Origin: Nitrospira sp.
GTDB taxonomy: Bacteria; Nitrospirota; Nitrospiria; Nitrospirales; Nitrospiraceae
DNA: 64,000 nt
Assembly: GCA_037045225.1 (NCBI GenBank)
Contig: JBAOHZ010000009.1
Coordinates: 2,418,001 to 2,482,000, forward strand
Direction of reading: 5' to 3'
Part shown: piece by piece, positions 9,552 to 17,479 of the stretch
Layout: each line of letters begins with the position of its first letter
Numbering within the stretch: position 1 is the stretch's first letter
The notes under the pieces: model-generated
Database searches by the model: none
Seen by the model: the letters and a program-made list of their open reading frames with translations, nothing else
What the model was told of the DNA's origin: nothing
Made by a program: the position numbers and the translations under genes

Positions 9552-10877
9552 CTACGAGACTCCCGCCAGATGGGTCATGCTGTAGCCCGGCGACGCAGCC
9601 ATCGGGTTGGTGGTGGCGATGCCGGCATTCACGCGCGACAGCGCGAGCACGATATTCTTGCCGCCGAATCCAAAGCTGTTGATCAAGGCACGATCGAGAT
9701 GCGCCGCCCGCCCCTGCCCCGAGACATAGTCCAGATCGCATGTCGGATCCGGCGTCGTCAGGTTCAGCGTGGGTGGGATGAACTGGTGCTCCATGGCCTT
9801 CGCGGTGCCGATGACTTGGAAGGCGCCGCTGGCGGCGAAGGCGTGGCCGAGTGCCGCTTTGAACGAACTGACGGGAACCCGATACGCGTGGTCCCCCAGG
9901 ACCTGTTTGACCGTGTTCGTTTCGAGCGCATCTAACTCCATGGTGCCGAGCCCGCAGGCGTTCACGTAGTCCACTTCCTCCGGGAACCAATGGGCCGTCG
10001 AGAGAGCCAGCCTGGCCGCCCGTTGCTGCTCGTGTCCCGTGTGGTCCGCCTTCACCATGGAATGGGCATCACAGGTAAAGCCCCATCCTTCCAGCTCGGC
10101 ATACATCTTGGCGCCGCGGGCGCGCGCGTGCTCATAGTCTTCCAAGATGAGGCAGCCGGCGCCTTCGCCCAACACCATGCCGCATCGGGTTTTGTCGAAG
10201 GGACGGGGAAGGTTGCGAATGGCCCCGCGTTCGTCCGGCGCCAGCGCGCGCCCGGCGTTCATGGCGGCGTAGACGCTCGGGTGGAGCGGCGCTTCGGTCC
10301 CGCCGGCCACCACGAGCGACGATTGTCCCGACTTGATCCATTCGTAGGCGCGGCCGATGGCATTGGCCGTCGAGGAGCAGCCGATCGAGTACGTCTCGCA
10401 GGGGCCGTGCAGCCCGAGCACGATGGCCACTTCCGACGAAATCGCATTCGGGAAGGTCATCCCCATGGTGAATGGATTGACGCGCTCATAGGCGTTGAGT
10501 TTGGCCGCATCGTGGAACTCGAACGCTTCCTTCATGCCGCCGATGGAGGTGCCGATGCTGATGCCGATGGACCCGCGATCTTCCTGTTCCAGCTCGACGC
10601 CGGAATCGCGGGCTGCCATCATGGCGGAGGCGACGGCGAACTGGGTGGCGCGCCCCATACGACGCGCCTGCTTGCGATGCAGGAAATCTTCGGGGTCGAA
10701 GTCCCGCACCTCCGCCGCGAGGCAGGCTTGGAACGGTGAGGTATCGAACGAGCTGACCGGTTTGACGGCGCTCTCACCCTTGCTCAATAGATGCCAGAAC
10801 AGATCGACGGTACAACCCAACGGGGAAATCACTCCCATTCCGGTAATGACGACTCGACGAGAGGTCTGTGGTGTCAT
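9552..10877 (-). CDS. FabF-like beta-ketoacyl synthase with His to Cys change in the active site
   Basis: A 441-residue ketosynthase of the FabF (KAS II) type, which condenses acyl thioesters with malonyl-ACP units in fatty-acid or polyketide synthesis. It begins RRVVITGMGVISPLG, has the nucleophile Cys167 in SIGCSSTANAIG, and keeps Lys340 and His345 in SSFKAALGHAFAASG. The first catalytic His, normally in an N-A-H-G-T motif, is Cys308 (VNACGLGTMELDALET). The ATG at 10877 is chosen because of an AGGAGGG site 5 bases upstream; the reading frame continues further upstream but that part overlaps another gene and has no family similarity. It follows the nitroreductase-like gene by 41 bases, as an apparent two-gene operon. 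A role in a specialised lipid or polyketide is an inference; primary fabF is likely elsewhere. Confidence 0.88.
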   Translation of the reverse strand: MTPQTSRRVVITGMGVISPLGCTVDLFWHLLSKGESAVKPVSSFDTSPFQACLAAEVRDFDPEDFLHRKQARRMGRATQFAVASAMMAARDSGVELEQEDRGSIGISIGTSIGGMKEAFEFHDAAKLNAYERVNPFTMGMTFPNAISSEVAIVLGLHGPCETYSIGCSSTANAIGRAYEWIKSGQSSLVVAGGTEAPLHPSVYAAMNAGRALAPDERGAIRNLPRPFDKTRCGMVLGEGAGCLILEDYEHARARGAKMYAELEGWGFTCDAHSMVKADHTGHEQQRAARLALSTAHWFPEEVDYVNACGLGTMELDALETNTVKQVLGDHAYRVPVSSFKAALGHAFAASGAFQVIGTAKAMEHQFIPPTLNLTTPDPTCDLDYVSGQGRAAHLDRALINSFGFGGKNIVLALSRVNAGIATTNPMAASPGYSMTHLAGVS

Positions 10878-10918
10878 GGTGCCCTCCTGTGCTCCGGGGA
10901 GCGTGAAAATGTGTGTCG

Positions 10919-12190
10919 TCAGTGGCTGTGCCACATATGCATGTGCTCGCGATGCGCGTCCGGTAACGTGGAATCGGGATAAAACGTCGCATAGAACTCT
11001 TCGTCCAGGTGATGGGTTTGACAGGCCACGATGGACTTGCAGGCATCGGCGTGCGCCGGGAACCGTCCGTAGGTGCCGAGCACGTAGTCGGCAAACGCGA
11101 TGGTCGCGTCGATGGCGCGCTCGGAATGCTGCGGCACCTGCTGAGCTGCTTTGGGATTGGTCCAAGGCTGCTCGCTGGGCTTTCCGTAGGTGCCGTTCGG
11201 CCCGAACTTGCTGGCGACCAGGCTGGTCACGGCATCCTTCATCGACGGCATGAACGGCGGGGTGGGGCCTTCCCACACCTGTGGAATGCCGACCGGATTG
11301 GCGCGCAGGGGTTTGCCCGGCGGGACGACGAAGTGGAAGCCGAGGCCGGGGTAGATGTGCGGTTCCATCCCGAGAAGGTGACGGCCGCTGCCCACGCTCT
11401 GGATGCCGCCGCCCAGTCCCAGGGCCTGCTGCATCAGCGAGAGATGTTCGCAGATGATGCCCTGCTCTTGAACGGCGGTTTCGCAAATGCCGGCATCGAG
11501 TTCCCGCAGGCTGAACATTTTTCGCGAGGCGAGATTGTCGTGCAGGTGCCCGCCCGCGCTCTTGCGGAAGGCATCGAGGCCGCAGGCGGCGTTGCCGTTG
11601 TCCGTATCGACGATGAAGTATCCCGTGTCTTCGCTGAACATCGTCAGCAGGAGATTCAGATACAGGAGCGCGATATTGGTGACGGGCATGAACAGTGTTG
11701 TGCCGGGGCGGTTCGTATACCACTGATTGAACGGCAGCATGAACGGGGCTTCGCGCGGGATCTCCAGCCGGGACGATTGGAGTTGCACAACCTCCAGATC
11801 CCAGGGATGGTCGGGGCCGGCCGCGTCGGCGACAAAAAACACACCGTCATCGTTGGTGTAAAAGAGTTGCGTGCTCTGCGCGGAGCAGGGGCTGGGAACC
11901 GTGCGGCTCTTGAAGTTCATTAATGCGTGGCCCTGTCCGGCGCTCGCGCCCGGGCGGCCGACAAACTGCATGTCGCCTAGGTTGCGCCCGGATCGGCCGA
12001 TGGCCGCATAGATCAGATATCGTTCTTCTTCCCGGCTCAGCGGGAGGGGATCATGTTGACTCGTGTATTGAAGCGGGCCGCCGGGCAGGGTCATGCCGCG
12101 GCCGAAACGGCGCGTCTTGCGTTGTTGCAGGAGGTCGAGCAGAGTACATGTGGCGTCCATTGCTGCAGGTTGTGCGGCAAGCTGCTTCAT
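10919..12190 (-). CDS. Nitroreductase-fold-like protein of unknown function
   Basis: A 423-residue cytoplasmic protein. The beginning, LLDLLQQRKTRRFGRG followed by REEERYLIYAA, resembles the opening helix and strand of flavin nitroreductases. The later segment ICEHLSLMQQALGLGGG resembles the helix that normally contacts FMN. The rest, including a His-rich C-terminus (HREHMHMWHSH), is not one I recognise. It is about twice the length of a normal nitroreductase. ATG 12190 is preferred over upstream in-frame starts because AAGGAGAGG lies 6 bases before it. It is the first gene of an operon with the ketosynthase, and a palindromic dyad lies 130 bases upstream, followed by a LuxR-type regulator gene. 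An oxidative or tailoring role with the ketosynthase is possible but unproven. Confidence 0.6.
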   Translation of the reverse strand: MKQLAAQPAAMDATCTLLDLLQQRKTRRFGRGMTLPGGPLQYTSQHDPLPLSREEERYLIYAAIGRSGRNLGDMQFVGRPGASAGQGHALMNFKSRTVPSPCSAQSTQLFYTNDDGVFFVADAAGPDHPWDLEVVQLQSSRLEIPREAPFMLPFNQWYTNRPGTTLFMPVTNIALLYLNLLLTMFSEDTGYFIVDTDNGNAACGLDAFRKSAGGHLHDNLASRKMFSLRELDAGICETAVQEQGIICEHLSLMQQALGLGGGIQSVGSGRHLLGMEPHIYPGLGFHFVVPPGKPLRANPVGIPQVWEGPTPPFMPSMKDAVTSLVASKFGPNGTYGKPSEQPWTNPKAAQQVPQHSERAIDATIAFADYVLGTYGRFPAHADACKSIVACQTHHLDEEFYATFYPDSTLPDAHREHMHMWHSH

Positions 12191-12321
12191 AGGGCCTCTC
12201 CTTCCCGGCATCCTAGGGCAGGATGGCCCCGGCCGGGTGTGTGAATGAGGGTGGTGCTGGTACGTCACGCGCGGCATGACGTTGTGTGGGACGACTGTAC
12301 GAGAGGCGTGATCTGGCGTCA

Positions 12322-12339
12322 CCTACCCATCGGGGTAGG
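12322..12339. promoter_or_regulatory. 18-bp dyad, candidate LuxR-type operator
   Basis: CCTACCC-ATCG-GGGTAGG forms perfect 7-base arms around a 4-base spacer. A further CCCTACCC half-site follows at 12346-12353. The dyad sits about 130 bases upstream of the nitroreductase-like/ketosynthase operon and 72 bases beyond the end of the LuxR-type gene. The size and symmetry fit a lux-box-type operator for a dimeric regulator. Binding by the neighbouring LuxR protein is inferred. Confidence 0.45.
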
Positions 12340-12411
12340 CGATCGCCCTACCCGGCGTCGGTCAACCGGTGACGGACGGGGCGGAGCGCGAGTCGGCATG
12401 CATCGAGCGAT

Positions 12412-13209
12412 TTAGTCGGGTGTGCTGGCGCCGGCGGGCGGACGGTCGTCACTGGGCGGTGCGGATGGAACGATGCGATGTTGTTCGCCGGTTTGCCAAT
12501 AGGCAATGGCGCTCCATCGATTTTCGACCCCGATTTTCTGAAAGACGTTCTTGAGATGAAATTTGACGGTGTTCAAACTGACTTTCAGAATGACGGAGAT
12601 TTCCCAATTGGTCTTGCCTGCCGCCACCCATCGGAGAATTTCTTCTTCCCGTTTGCTCAGTAGGGTCGGCGGCGGGGCAGATCGCTCCGGATTCCACGCG
12701 GAGTGGCATCGCATATAACTCAGGTGAAAATGCGGGGTCAGAATGTCGAGCAGGAGCCGGAGTTTATCGGCTTGTTTCGCATCAAAATTACTGAAGGCGA
12801 AGTAGGAACAGGATCCATTCGCTCCACGCACTCCGGCCGACAGGCAGGTCTTGATGCCGAAGTCGAGTTTCAGCGAGATAATCTCCTTGGGCTCGTTGGC
12901 GGTCGGTTCATCGGCGCTGGAGGTCACGGTCTGACCCGAGGTGATGAGGCGGTTGACGGCTGGATCGACCGCTAATCCTTGGCCCATATACAGATGACAG
13001 AATTCCCGCGGGTAGGTGGAATGCCCCAGTGAAGGATCGATCCCACGCAGGAGATCGACGGCGCCGCATCCGGAGAATTCGTAGGGAATCACTTTCTGCA
13101 CGGCCGAGACGAGTTGCCACACCCTGTCGCTGCGATCGACGGAGCGTGCATCATGCATGATTTCGCCGAGCCGTTGAAATTCCTTGGCGGAAAATGCTGG
13201 CTGACTCAT
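12412..13209 (-). CDS. LuxR-family transcriptional regulator (solo)
   Basis: A 265-residue regulator with an N-terminal sensing region (about 1-165) and a C-terminal LuxR helix-turn-helix (about 180-240: LSKREEEILRWVAAGKTN, then ISVILKVSLNTVKFHLKNVF). The N-terminal part, with PREFCHLYMGQGLAVDPAV, has the length and layout of autoinducer-binding or related LuxR sensor domains, and there is no receiver Asp. No luxI-type synthase occurs in the window, so it would be a solo regulator. It is followed on the same strand by the nitroreductase-like/ketosynthase operon, with a strong dyad between them, which makes that operon its likely target. The last 25 residues are Pro/Ala-rich and probably disordered. 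Confidence 0.85.
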   Translation of the reverse strand: MSQPAFSAKEFQRLGEIMHDARSVDRSDRVWQLVSAVQKVIPYEFSGCGAVDLLRGIDPSLGHSTYPREFCHLYMGQGLAVDPAVNRLITSGQTVTSSADEPTANEPKEIISLKLDFGIKTCLSAGVRGANGSCSYFAFSNFDAKQADKLRLLLDILTPHFHLSYMRCHSAWNPERSAPPPTLLSKREEEILRWVAAGKTNWEISVILKVSLNTVKFHLKNVFQKIGVENRWSAIAYWQTGEQHRIVPSAPPSDDRPPAGASTPD

Positions 13210-13462
13210 GCCGATTCTTCCCGATCAGCGGGGCCGGGTGCGAGTGGGAGCACCCGAGGCCATGAAGATTCAGAAGCGCGGACGTGGTTCATAGTGAGAC
13301 AGCTGTGCCCTGATGAAACAGGCTGATTGTACTGTCCGCTTGAGCCCGGTATCTAGGGCAACCTGCACCTAGTATAGAGTGCTTAAGGTTTGAACCGCAA
13401 CGGGGAAGAGGAGGGTCTTGAAAATTGACATGGAGCCAGCGGGAGGCTCGAATGCCGTCAAG

Positions 13463-14443
13463 CTAGCGGTGAATCTTCAGGGTCGGCCCGAGCGTCAGCC
13501 ACTTCGTGGGGCCGAGGGCGGCCATGTGCGGCAGATGGGCTACGTACCAGAACACCACATCCTGTTCCTGGACGCCCTGGTTGTCCTCGTCATAACCGAG
13601 CTGGCCCCGGGCTCCGAAGACCCATGAGAGATCTTCGTCCGCATTGGCCCGGCGAATGGCCACGTCGAGGTCGGCGAAGGAATCGCGTTCTCCGTCGTCT
13701 TTCAGGGGCGCGTAGCCGTCTCCGGGTAACACCCATACCCCATGTCCTGTGAGTTGGTCGCGGATAAACCAGGCCCGGTGAGTGGCCGTATGTTTCACGT
13801 CATTGCGTTCATTGGTATATTTTTTCCATCCCGGCCCCCAGCCGCTGTCCGGGCCCCCATCGTCGCGCACAAATACCTGATCCATTCCGTTGCCGTTGAT
13901 GTCGAAATCGAAGCGCCAATAGGGATGGTGGACGTGATCGGTATTGCAGGATAACCCCCGGCTCTGGACGACCGGCCGCAATTCACCGTCTTCGGACAGA
14001 TGCCAGGATTGGTAAATGTGATACTCCCCGATTCGGGCATAGATGCCCAGTTCCAGCCACTTCATGCCTTTCACCGTCGAGCTTTCGACGCAGACCTTCT
14101 GGTCGCCGCAGTTCACAATCGGGACGAGATCCTGCCAGCGCAGTCGATCTTGAAAGGGGCCGCAGCGTCCGCTGTCGGCGCGGGAGCCGAACCAGGTAAA
14201 GGGGTTCCACCAGATGCGTTCCTTCACGTATTTCACGCGCAGGACCGGCATGCTGGCTTTGGCCAGCACCTGTTCTCCGCCGTAGGTGACGTTGCGAAGG
14301 GCCAACCCGGTATTGTCCCGGACTTCGTAGTCGAAACTCCACGCACCCCACTCGACATGCTCCGATGCTGTGTCGGCCGAGCCGGGTAGCGGCAGCGCGA
14401 GGGTGCAGAGCAGTAACAAGGCACTCACCGCGAGGCGTCTCAT
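13463..14443 (-). CDS. Compact secreted copper amine oxidase-like catalytic domain
   Basis: A 326-residue exported protein: signal peptide about 1-23, then one domain that matches the C-terminal beta-sandwich of copper amine oxidases. GLALRNVTYGGEQVLAKAS corresponds to the start of that domain. ADSG (Asp90) aligns with the catalytic base. Tyr141 in RIGEYHIYQSWHL aligns with the Tyr that becomes topaquinone, although the usual N-Y-D/E-Y context reads E-Y-H-I. His170-x-His172 and a His in VAHLPHM (303 or 306) align with the three copper ligands. Normal family members are about 640 residues and carry N2/N3 domains ahead of this one; here those appear to be in the preceding gene. The ATG at 14443 has AAGGA 7 bases upstream. 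Assignment to the fold is by recalled motifs, not by a search. Confidence 0.6.
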   Translation of the reverse strand: MRRLAVSALLLLCTLALPLPGSADTASEHVEWGAWSFDYEVRDNTGLALRNVTYGGEQVLAKASMPVLRVKYVKERIWWNPFTWFGSRADSGRCGPFQDRLRWQDLVPIVNCGDQKVCVESSTVKGMKWLELGIYARIGEYHIYQSWHLSEDGELRPVVQSRGLSCNTDHVHHPYWRFDFDINGNGMDQVFVRDDGGPDSGWGPGWKKYTNERNDVKHTATHRAWFIRDQLTGHGVWVLPGDGYAPLKDDGERDSFADLDVAIRRANADEDLSWVFGARGQLGYDEDNQGVQEQDVVFWYVAHLPHMAALGPTKWLTLGPTLKIHR

Positions 14444-14461
14444 CCCGTATCCTTTCACCGC

Positions 14462-15247
14462 CTAACGGGGCGGTTCATTTCCTGCATCCAGCACACGGTC
14501 TTCCGTGAGATCGACTTGTGCCCAGTATTTGGGGTCGCCGCCCAGACCAGGGGAGAAGGTGATCCAAATCACTCGATGTCCATACCCAGGGTCGTTTCTG
14601 AAGAAACCGCGATCCGGCTGCATCAACAGCCCGTGTCCTTGCATCCCTTGCACCTTGTCGGCGAGACGGCGGTCGGCGCGAGCCAGCTCGATGCCCCGTT
14701 GGATATCCCGGGGGCCTTCGGGGGGTAGATACCCTTCCGCTCGCGAGGCTTCCAGAATGGTCGAATCTTTCATGTGCACGTGGACGGCGACGTTATGGCT
14801 GTAGCTGAAGTAGGTGAGTCTGGTGAATCGCGCGGTTGTCCGACAGCAGCCGAACGACACCTTCCCCCTCGGTGGTACTCGATCCGCGTCAATGAATCCC
14901 CATCGTTCACCGAGGAGGGCCGCGACTCGAGGATCCGTTTCCGCGACCTTTCGCAGTCCCGCAATGTCGGCAGCTGAGAGCACCGCCTCCCGATTGGGTG
15001 AGCGGGAGACACCGGCATCGAGTGCGCTTCCGGCCATCTTGGGCTTGATATGCTCGGGGGATTCATCGGATGAGAATTCCAGGACATGTCTGGTCGGGAG
15101 CTGTGCGGGCAGTGGCTTCTTTGGCACGGCGGTTTCCGGATCGTCCGGACCGAAGGGGCCGCGTGAGGCGGCATCGAGACTGCAGCCTGTGGCGAGAAGG
15201 AGCAGCATCAACGCGGCGGATGTCCGCATGACCGGTCGAGTTCCCAT
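14462..15247 (-). CDS. Lipoprotein resembling copper amine oxidase N2/N3 domains
   Basis: A lipoprotein precursor of about 261 residues with a signal peptide ending in a lipobox (LLLLATGCS). The C-terminal half contains a charged helix (IQRGIELARADRRLADKV), then a hydrophobic strand and YWAQVDLTEDRVLDAG, which resemble the N3 domain of copper amine oxidases, where a V-V-D-L-x-x-x-x-V strand is typical. A second helix-plus-strand unit lies earlier. It ends only 18 bases before the catalytic-domain gene, which has its own signal peptide, so the two look like separately exported parts of one enzyme. An in-frame GTG lies 9 bases upstream of the chosen ATG. Domain assignment is an inference; the lipoprotein call is firm. 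Confidence 0.5.
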   Translation of the reverse strand: MGTRPVMRTSAALMLLLLATGCSLDAASRGPFGPDDPETAVPKKPLPAQLPTRHVLEFSSDESPEHIKPKMAGSALDAGVSRSPNREAVLSAADIAGLRKVAETDPRVAALLGERWGFIDADRVPPRGKVSFGCCRTTARFTRLTYFSYSHNVAVHVHMKDSTILEASRAEGYLPPEGPRDIQRGIELARADRRLADKVQGMQGHGLLMQPDRGFFRNDPGYGHRVIWITFSPGLGGDPKYWAQVDLTEDRVLDAGNEPPR

Positions 15248-15252
15248 ACCTC

Positions 15253-15774
15253 TCACACCAATGCCAGTTTGCCGGCCACGCCAAGTGCCAAACGCGAAAT
15301 CTGCACGCCCGCTTTAATGACGGCAGCGCGTTTTTTTCGCGACGCGGCATCCAGCACGGCCTTCTTCATCAAGTCTTTATAGCCGCTGATTTCGTCGGCG
15401 CCGAAGGGGACGATTTGGGCCACTGTCTCGTTATTGAAGGTGTTGGCCAGTTGCAGGTACAGATTGGAGATCTCCGCGGCATAGATGCCTCGTCGCAGCG
15501 GGTCGTTCTTGTAGGTCTCAAACTTCTTCCGCAGGGCGGCGACGGCCTCCAGCAGGGCTGCTTGCCGGACCTTTGTATCGTCCTGGCGGCCGACACTGAA
15601 CTCCACCGCCCCCAACTGATCGACCAGCACTTGCGCTTCCTCGCGGGCGTTGCCCACGCGATCGGCCAGTTGTTCGATTTCATTGGTGGCGCTTTCGGCG
15701 GTTTCCATCAGCTGCTTGATCAGACTGTCGTTGTCTTGGAGGAAAGTGACCACCCCCTCGATGCTGCGGTTCAT
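15253..15774 (-). CDS. Helical protein of unknown function
   Basis: A 173-residue protein I do not recognise. It is almost entirely helical in appearance: residues 10-55 and 70-100 have heptad-like patterns suggesting coiled coils (LMETAESATNEIEQLADRV), and the last 25 residues are hydrophobic and basic (VQISRLALGVAGKLALV), possibly a membrane-associating tail. There is no signal peptide. The stop lies just upstream of the lipoprotein gene start that follows, and 10 bases separate it from the gene before it, so it belongs to the five-gene operon of exported proteins. The hydrophobic tail could place it at the inner face of the membrane. Function unknown. Confidence 0.65.
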   Translation of the reverse strand: MNRSIEGVVTFLQDNDSLIKQLMETAESATNEIEQLADRVGNAREEAQVLVDQLGAVEFSVGRQDDTKVRQAALLEAVAALRKKFETYKNDPLRRGIYAAEISNLYLQLANTFNNETVAQIVPFGADEISGYKDLMKKAVLDAASRKKRAAVIKAGVQISRLALGVAGKLALV

Positions 15775-15784
15775 AGAGCCTCCG

Positions 15785-16495
15785 TTACTGTCCGTCGTCC
15801 TTCTTCAATCGATCGAGGAGTTCCACCAGGTCGGCGGTGAACAGCTGGGCACGATCCAGTCCGCCGATGCGCAAAATTCGCGCGCCGACGACTTCTTCCA
15901 GGGCATCGTTCACGGTTCGCGAGTGATCTAGGATCTCCATGATCTGGCCGGACCGGTTGGGGGCCTGATCAAGGACGGCCGTGACGAACTCAGGATCGAC
16001 GGATGCGAAGGCGGTTTGCTTGGCAAATCGATGCACCTGGGCATGCAGCGTCGCCGTCCGTTTCCATGAGTCGTTGAGGGCATTGGCCGTATCGCGGAGG
16101 CCGCAAAAGTCTTCCTCAAATTGATTCCAGACCGCCTTCTCGAGTCCCTGGGCATCGGCCATGTAGATGAGGCTGGTGAGGTAGGCTGCCGCGTAGGCGG
16201 AGTCTCCCTTCTTTGTGGTCAGGTTCCGGAAGGAGGCCAGGGCGAACCGGTGTTTGGTTTCCTGTATCTGGAGTGATTTGAAGCTCTCGTGCAGCGAACT
16301 GCGCGCCTGTTCGAGGAACTTGATGCGGGCCTCGGTTTCCTTCTGGAAGAGGTCGATGTTGGTCTGCGCGGCGTCGATCTTGGTGCCTTCCAGTTGAATG
16401 AGGTCGCGCACCGAACGGCTGTGGATCGAGTGGCAACCGGTGGCCATGAGGAACAGTATGACGACGGACAGTAGCCTCACGCCTCGCGTGACCAT
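15785..16495 (-). CDS. Helical lipoprotein of unknown function
   Basis: A lipoprotein of about 236 residues. The signal peptide MVTRGVRLLSVVILFL ends in a lipobox (LMATGC). The mature part is helical and charged, with a long probable coiled coil (about 40-90) and no motif I recognise. The ATG at 16495 is preferred because AAGGAG lies 7 bases upstream and the signal peptide begins there; the longer in-frame GTG start at 16534 would add a basic leader and overlap the previous gene. It lies between another lipoprotein gene and a helical protein gene, and the three probably act together with the amine-oxidase-like pair downstream. Function unknown. Confidence 0.65.
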   Translation of the reverse strand: MVTRGVRLLSVVILFLMATGCHSIHSRSVRDLIQLEGTKIDAAQTNIDLFQKETEARIKFLEQARSSLHESFKSLQIQETKHRFALASFRNLTTKKGDSAYAAAYLTSLIYMADAQGLEKAVWNQFEEDFCGLRDTANALNDSWKRTATLHAQVHRFAKQTAFASVDPEFVTAVLDQAPNRSGQIMEILDHSRTVNDALEEVVGARILRIGGLDRAQLFTADLVELLDRLKKDDGQ

Positions 16496-16530
16496 GGAGG
16501 GCTCCTTCTTCCGGCCGGCTGTGCGGCGGA

Positions 16531-17163
16531 TCATCGGCGCACCGTGCGGAGCGCGTCGGCAAGCGACTGGGTGTCGTTCCGGCTGAGGGTGACGTCGATG
16601 TCCAGGTACTGTTTGATGATGCCGTTGATCCGGCGTAGCGCTTCGACATTATTCCGGTACTGGTCGAACGCAGTGAGATCGAGAGCCTGCGGGGCCTTGG
16701 AATCGGAGGCCACGCGCTGCTCGATCCGCGAGATTAATTCGGGAATTTGCTGGATGAGATGACTCATGTCCCCGGAGCCGGCGAGAAAAACAGGCTGCCC
16801 GTTCGCGCCCTTGCGTTCGGGAAGAGATTTGAGGCGCATGGCATTGATCACAGCCAGGACATCGGGACCCAGCACCTCGGCATCGTCGTCGGCGAGGGTG
16901 GCGTCCGGGATGTCGGTCAGCCGGGGATTGGTCGTGGCCCATTGCAAGGCCAGATCCAGCTTGAGACGAGTCTGGACATAGCGGAACCACTGCACATGGC
17001 GGCTGTTGATATTGCCGACCAGCTCCCGATACTGCTGCATGAGCTGTTCATTTTCGGTATAGCCCTGATCCTTGGCCACCAGCGCCTGCTTGACCTCCGG
17101 CGGGGTGGTGCAGGCGGCGAGCGAGGCGAAGATCAGTATGTGAACGATGCGCAACATCCTCAT
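16531..17163 (-). CDS. Lipoprotein of unknown function, first gene of a five-gene operon
   Basis: A 210-residue lipoprotein with a short signal peptide and lipobox (IFASLAACT). The mature part is predicted helical, with no Cys beyond the lipid anchor and no recognised domain. The start ATG is preceded by GGGGAGG 7 bases upstream. It is the promoter-proximal gene of a minus-strand operon that continues with a second lipoprotein, a helical protein and the two amine-oxidase-like genes. The 235 bases upstream lack other genes and end at a palindromic repeat, so the operon promoter should lie there, but I cannot place it exactly. Confidence 0.65.
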   Translation of the reverse strand: MRMLRIVHILIFASLAACTTPPEVKQALVAKDQGYTENEQLMQQYRELVGNINSRHVQWFRYVQTRLKLDLALQWATTNPRLTDIPDATLADDDAEVLGPDVLAVINAMRLKSLPERKGANGQPVFLAGSGDMSHLIQQIPELISRIEQRVASDSKAPQALDLTAFDQYRNNVEALRRINGIIKQYLDIDVTLSRNDTQSLADALRTVRR

Positions 17164-17399
17164 CGGGATGCCTCCCCATTAGCGTCTTAAGTCGGATGCC
17201 CGGAGAGAGACGCAAACTACGTACCTGGCAAGCAGCAATTGCTCCGCTGTCGAACGAGTCGCAAAAACCCAATATTCGAAGAGAAAGTGTGCCTGTTCCA
17301 CTGTGAGGCATCGCCGGTGCGGCGGATCGAGCGTACCTATTCAGATACGGGTGTATCGAACCCAATACAGTTTATGCGAAGTCTCTCTCGGTATTGCGT

Positions 17400-17479
17400 T
17401 AGCCCGCATTACTCATGACGGCGCGTCGCAGCAGCGGATCGGCGATTGCAGCCGAAGCGCTCATGAATAATGTGGGCTA
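17400..17479. repeat. Palindromic intergenic repeat, family A, copy 2
   Basis: The shortest copy. The left arm TAGCCCGCATTACTCATGA pairs with the right arm TCATGAATAATGTGGGCTA in 17 of 19 positions, plus one G-T pair. Both arms carry changes relative to the other copies. The right-hand CTA is the stop codon of uvrC on the minus strand. It lies in the 313-base gap between the lipoprotein operon and uvrC; the rest of that gap shows no gene. Confidence 0.75.

Noticed and set aside
9583..9590. TAGCCCGG word inside the ketosynthase gene
   Set aside because: Only eight bases match the family A repeat end; no second arm is present and it is coding sequence.
10878..11723. Upstream extension of the ketosynthase reading frame
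   Set aside because: The frame overlaps the nitroreductase-like gene, lacks family similarity, and a strong ribosome binding site marks the ATG at 10877.
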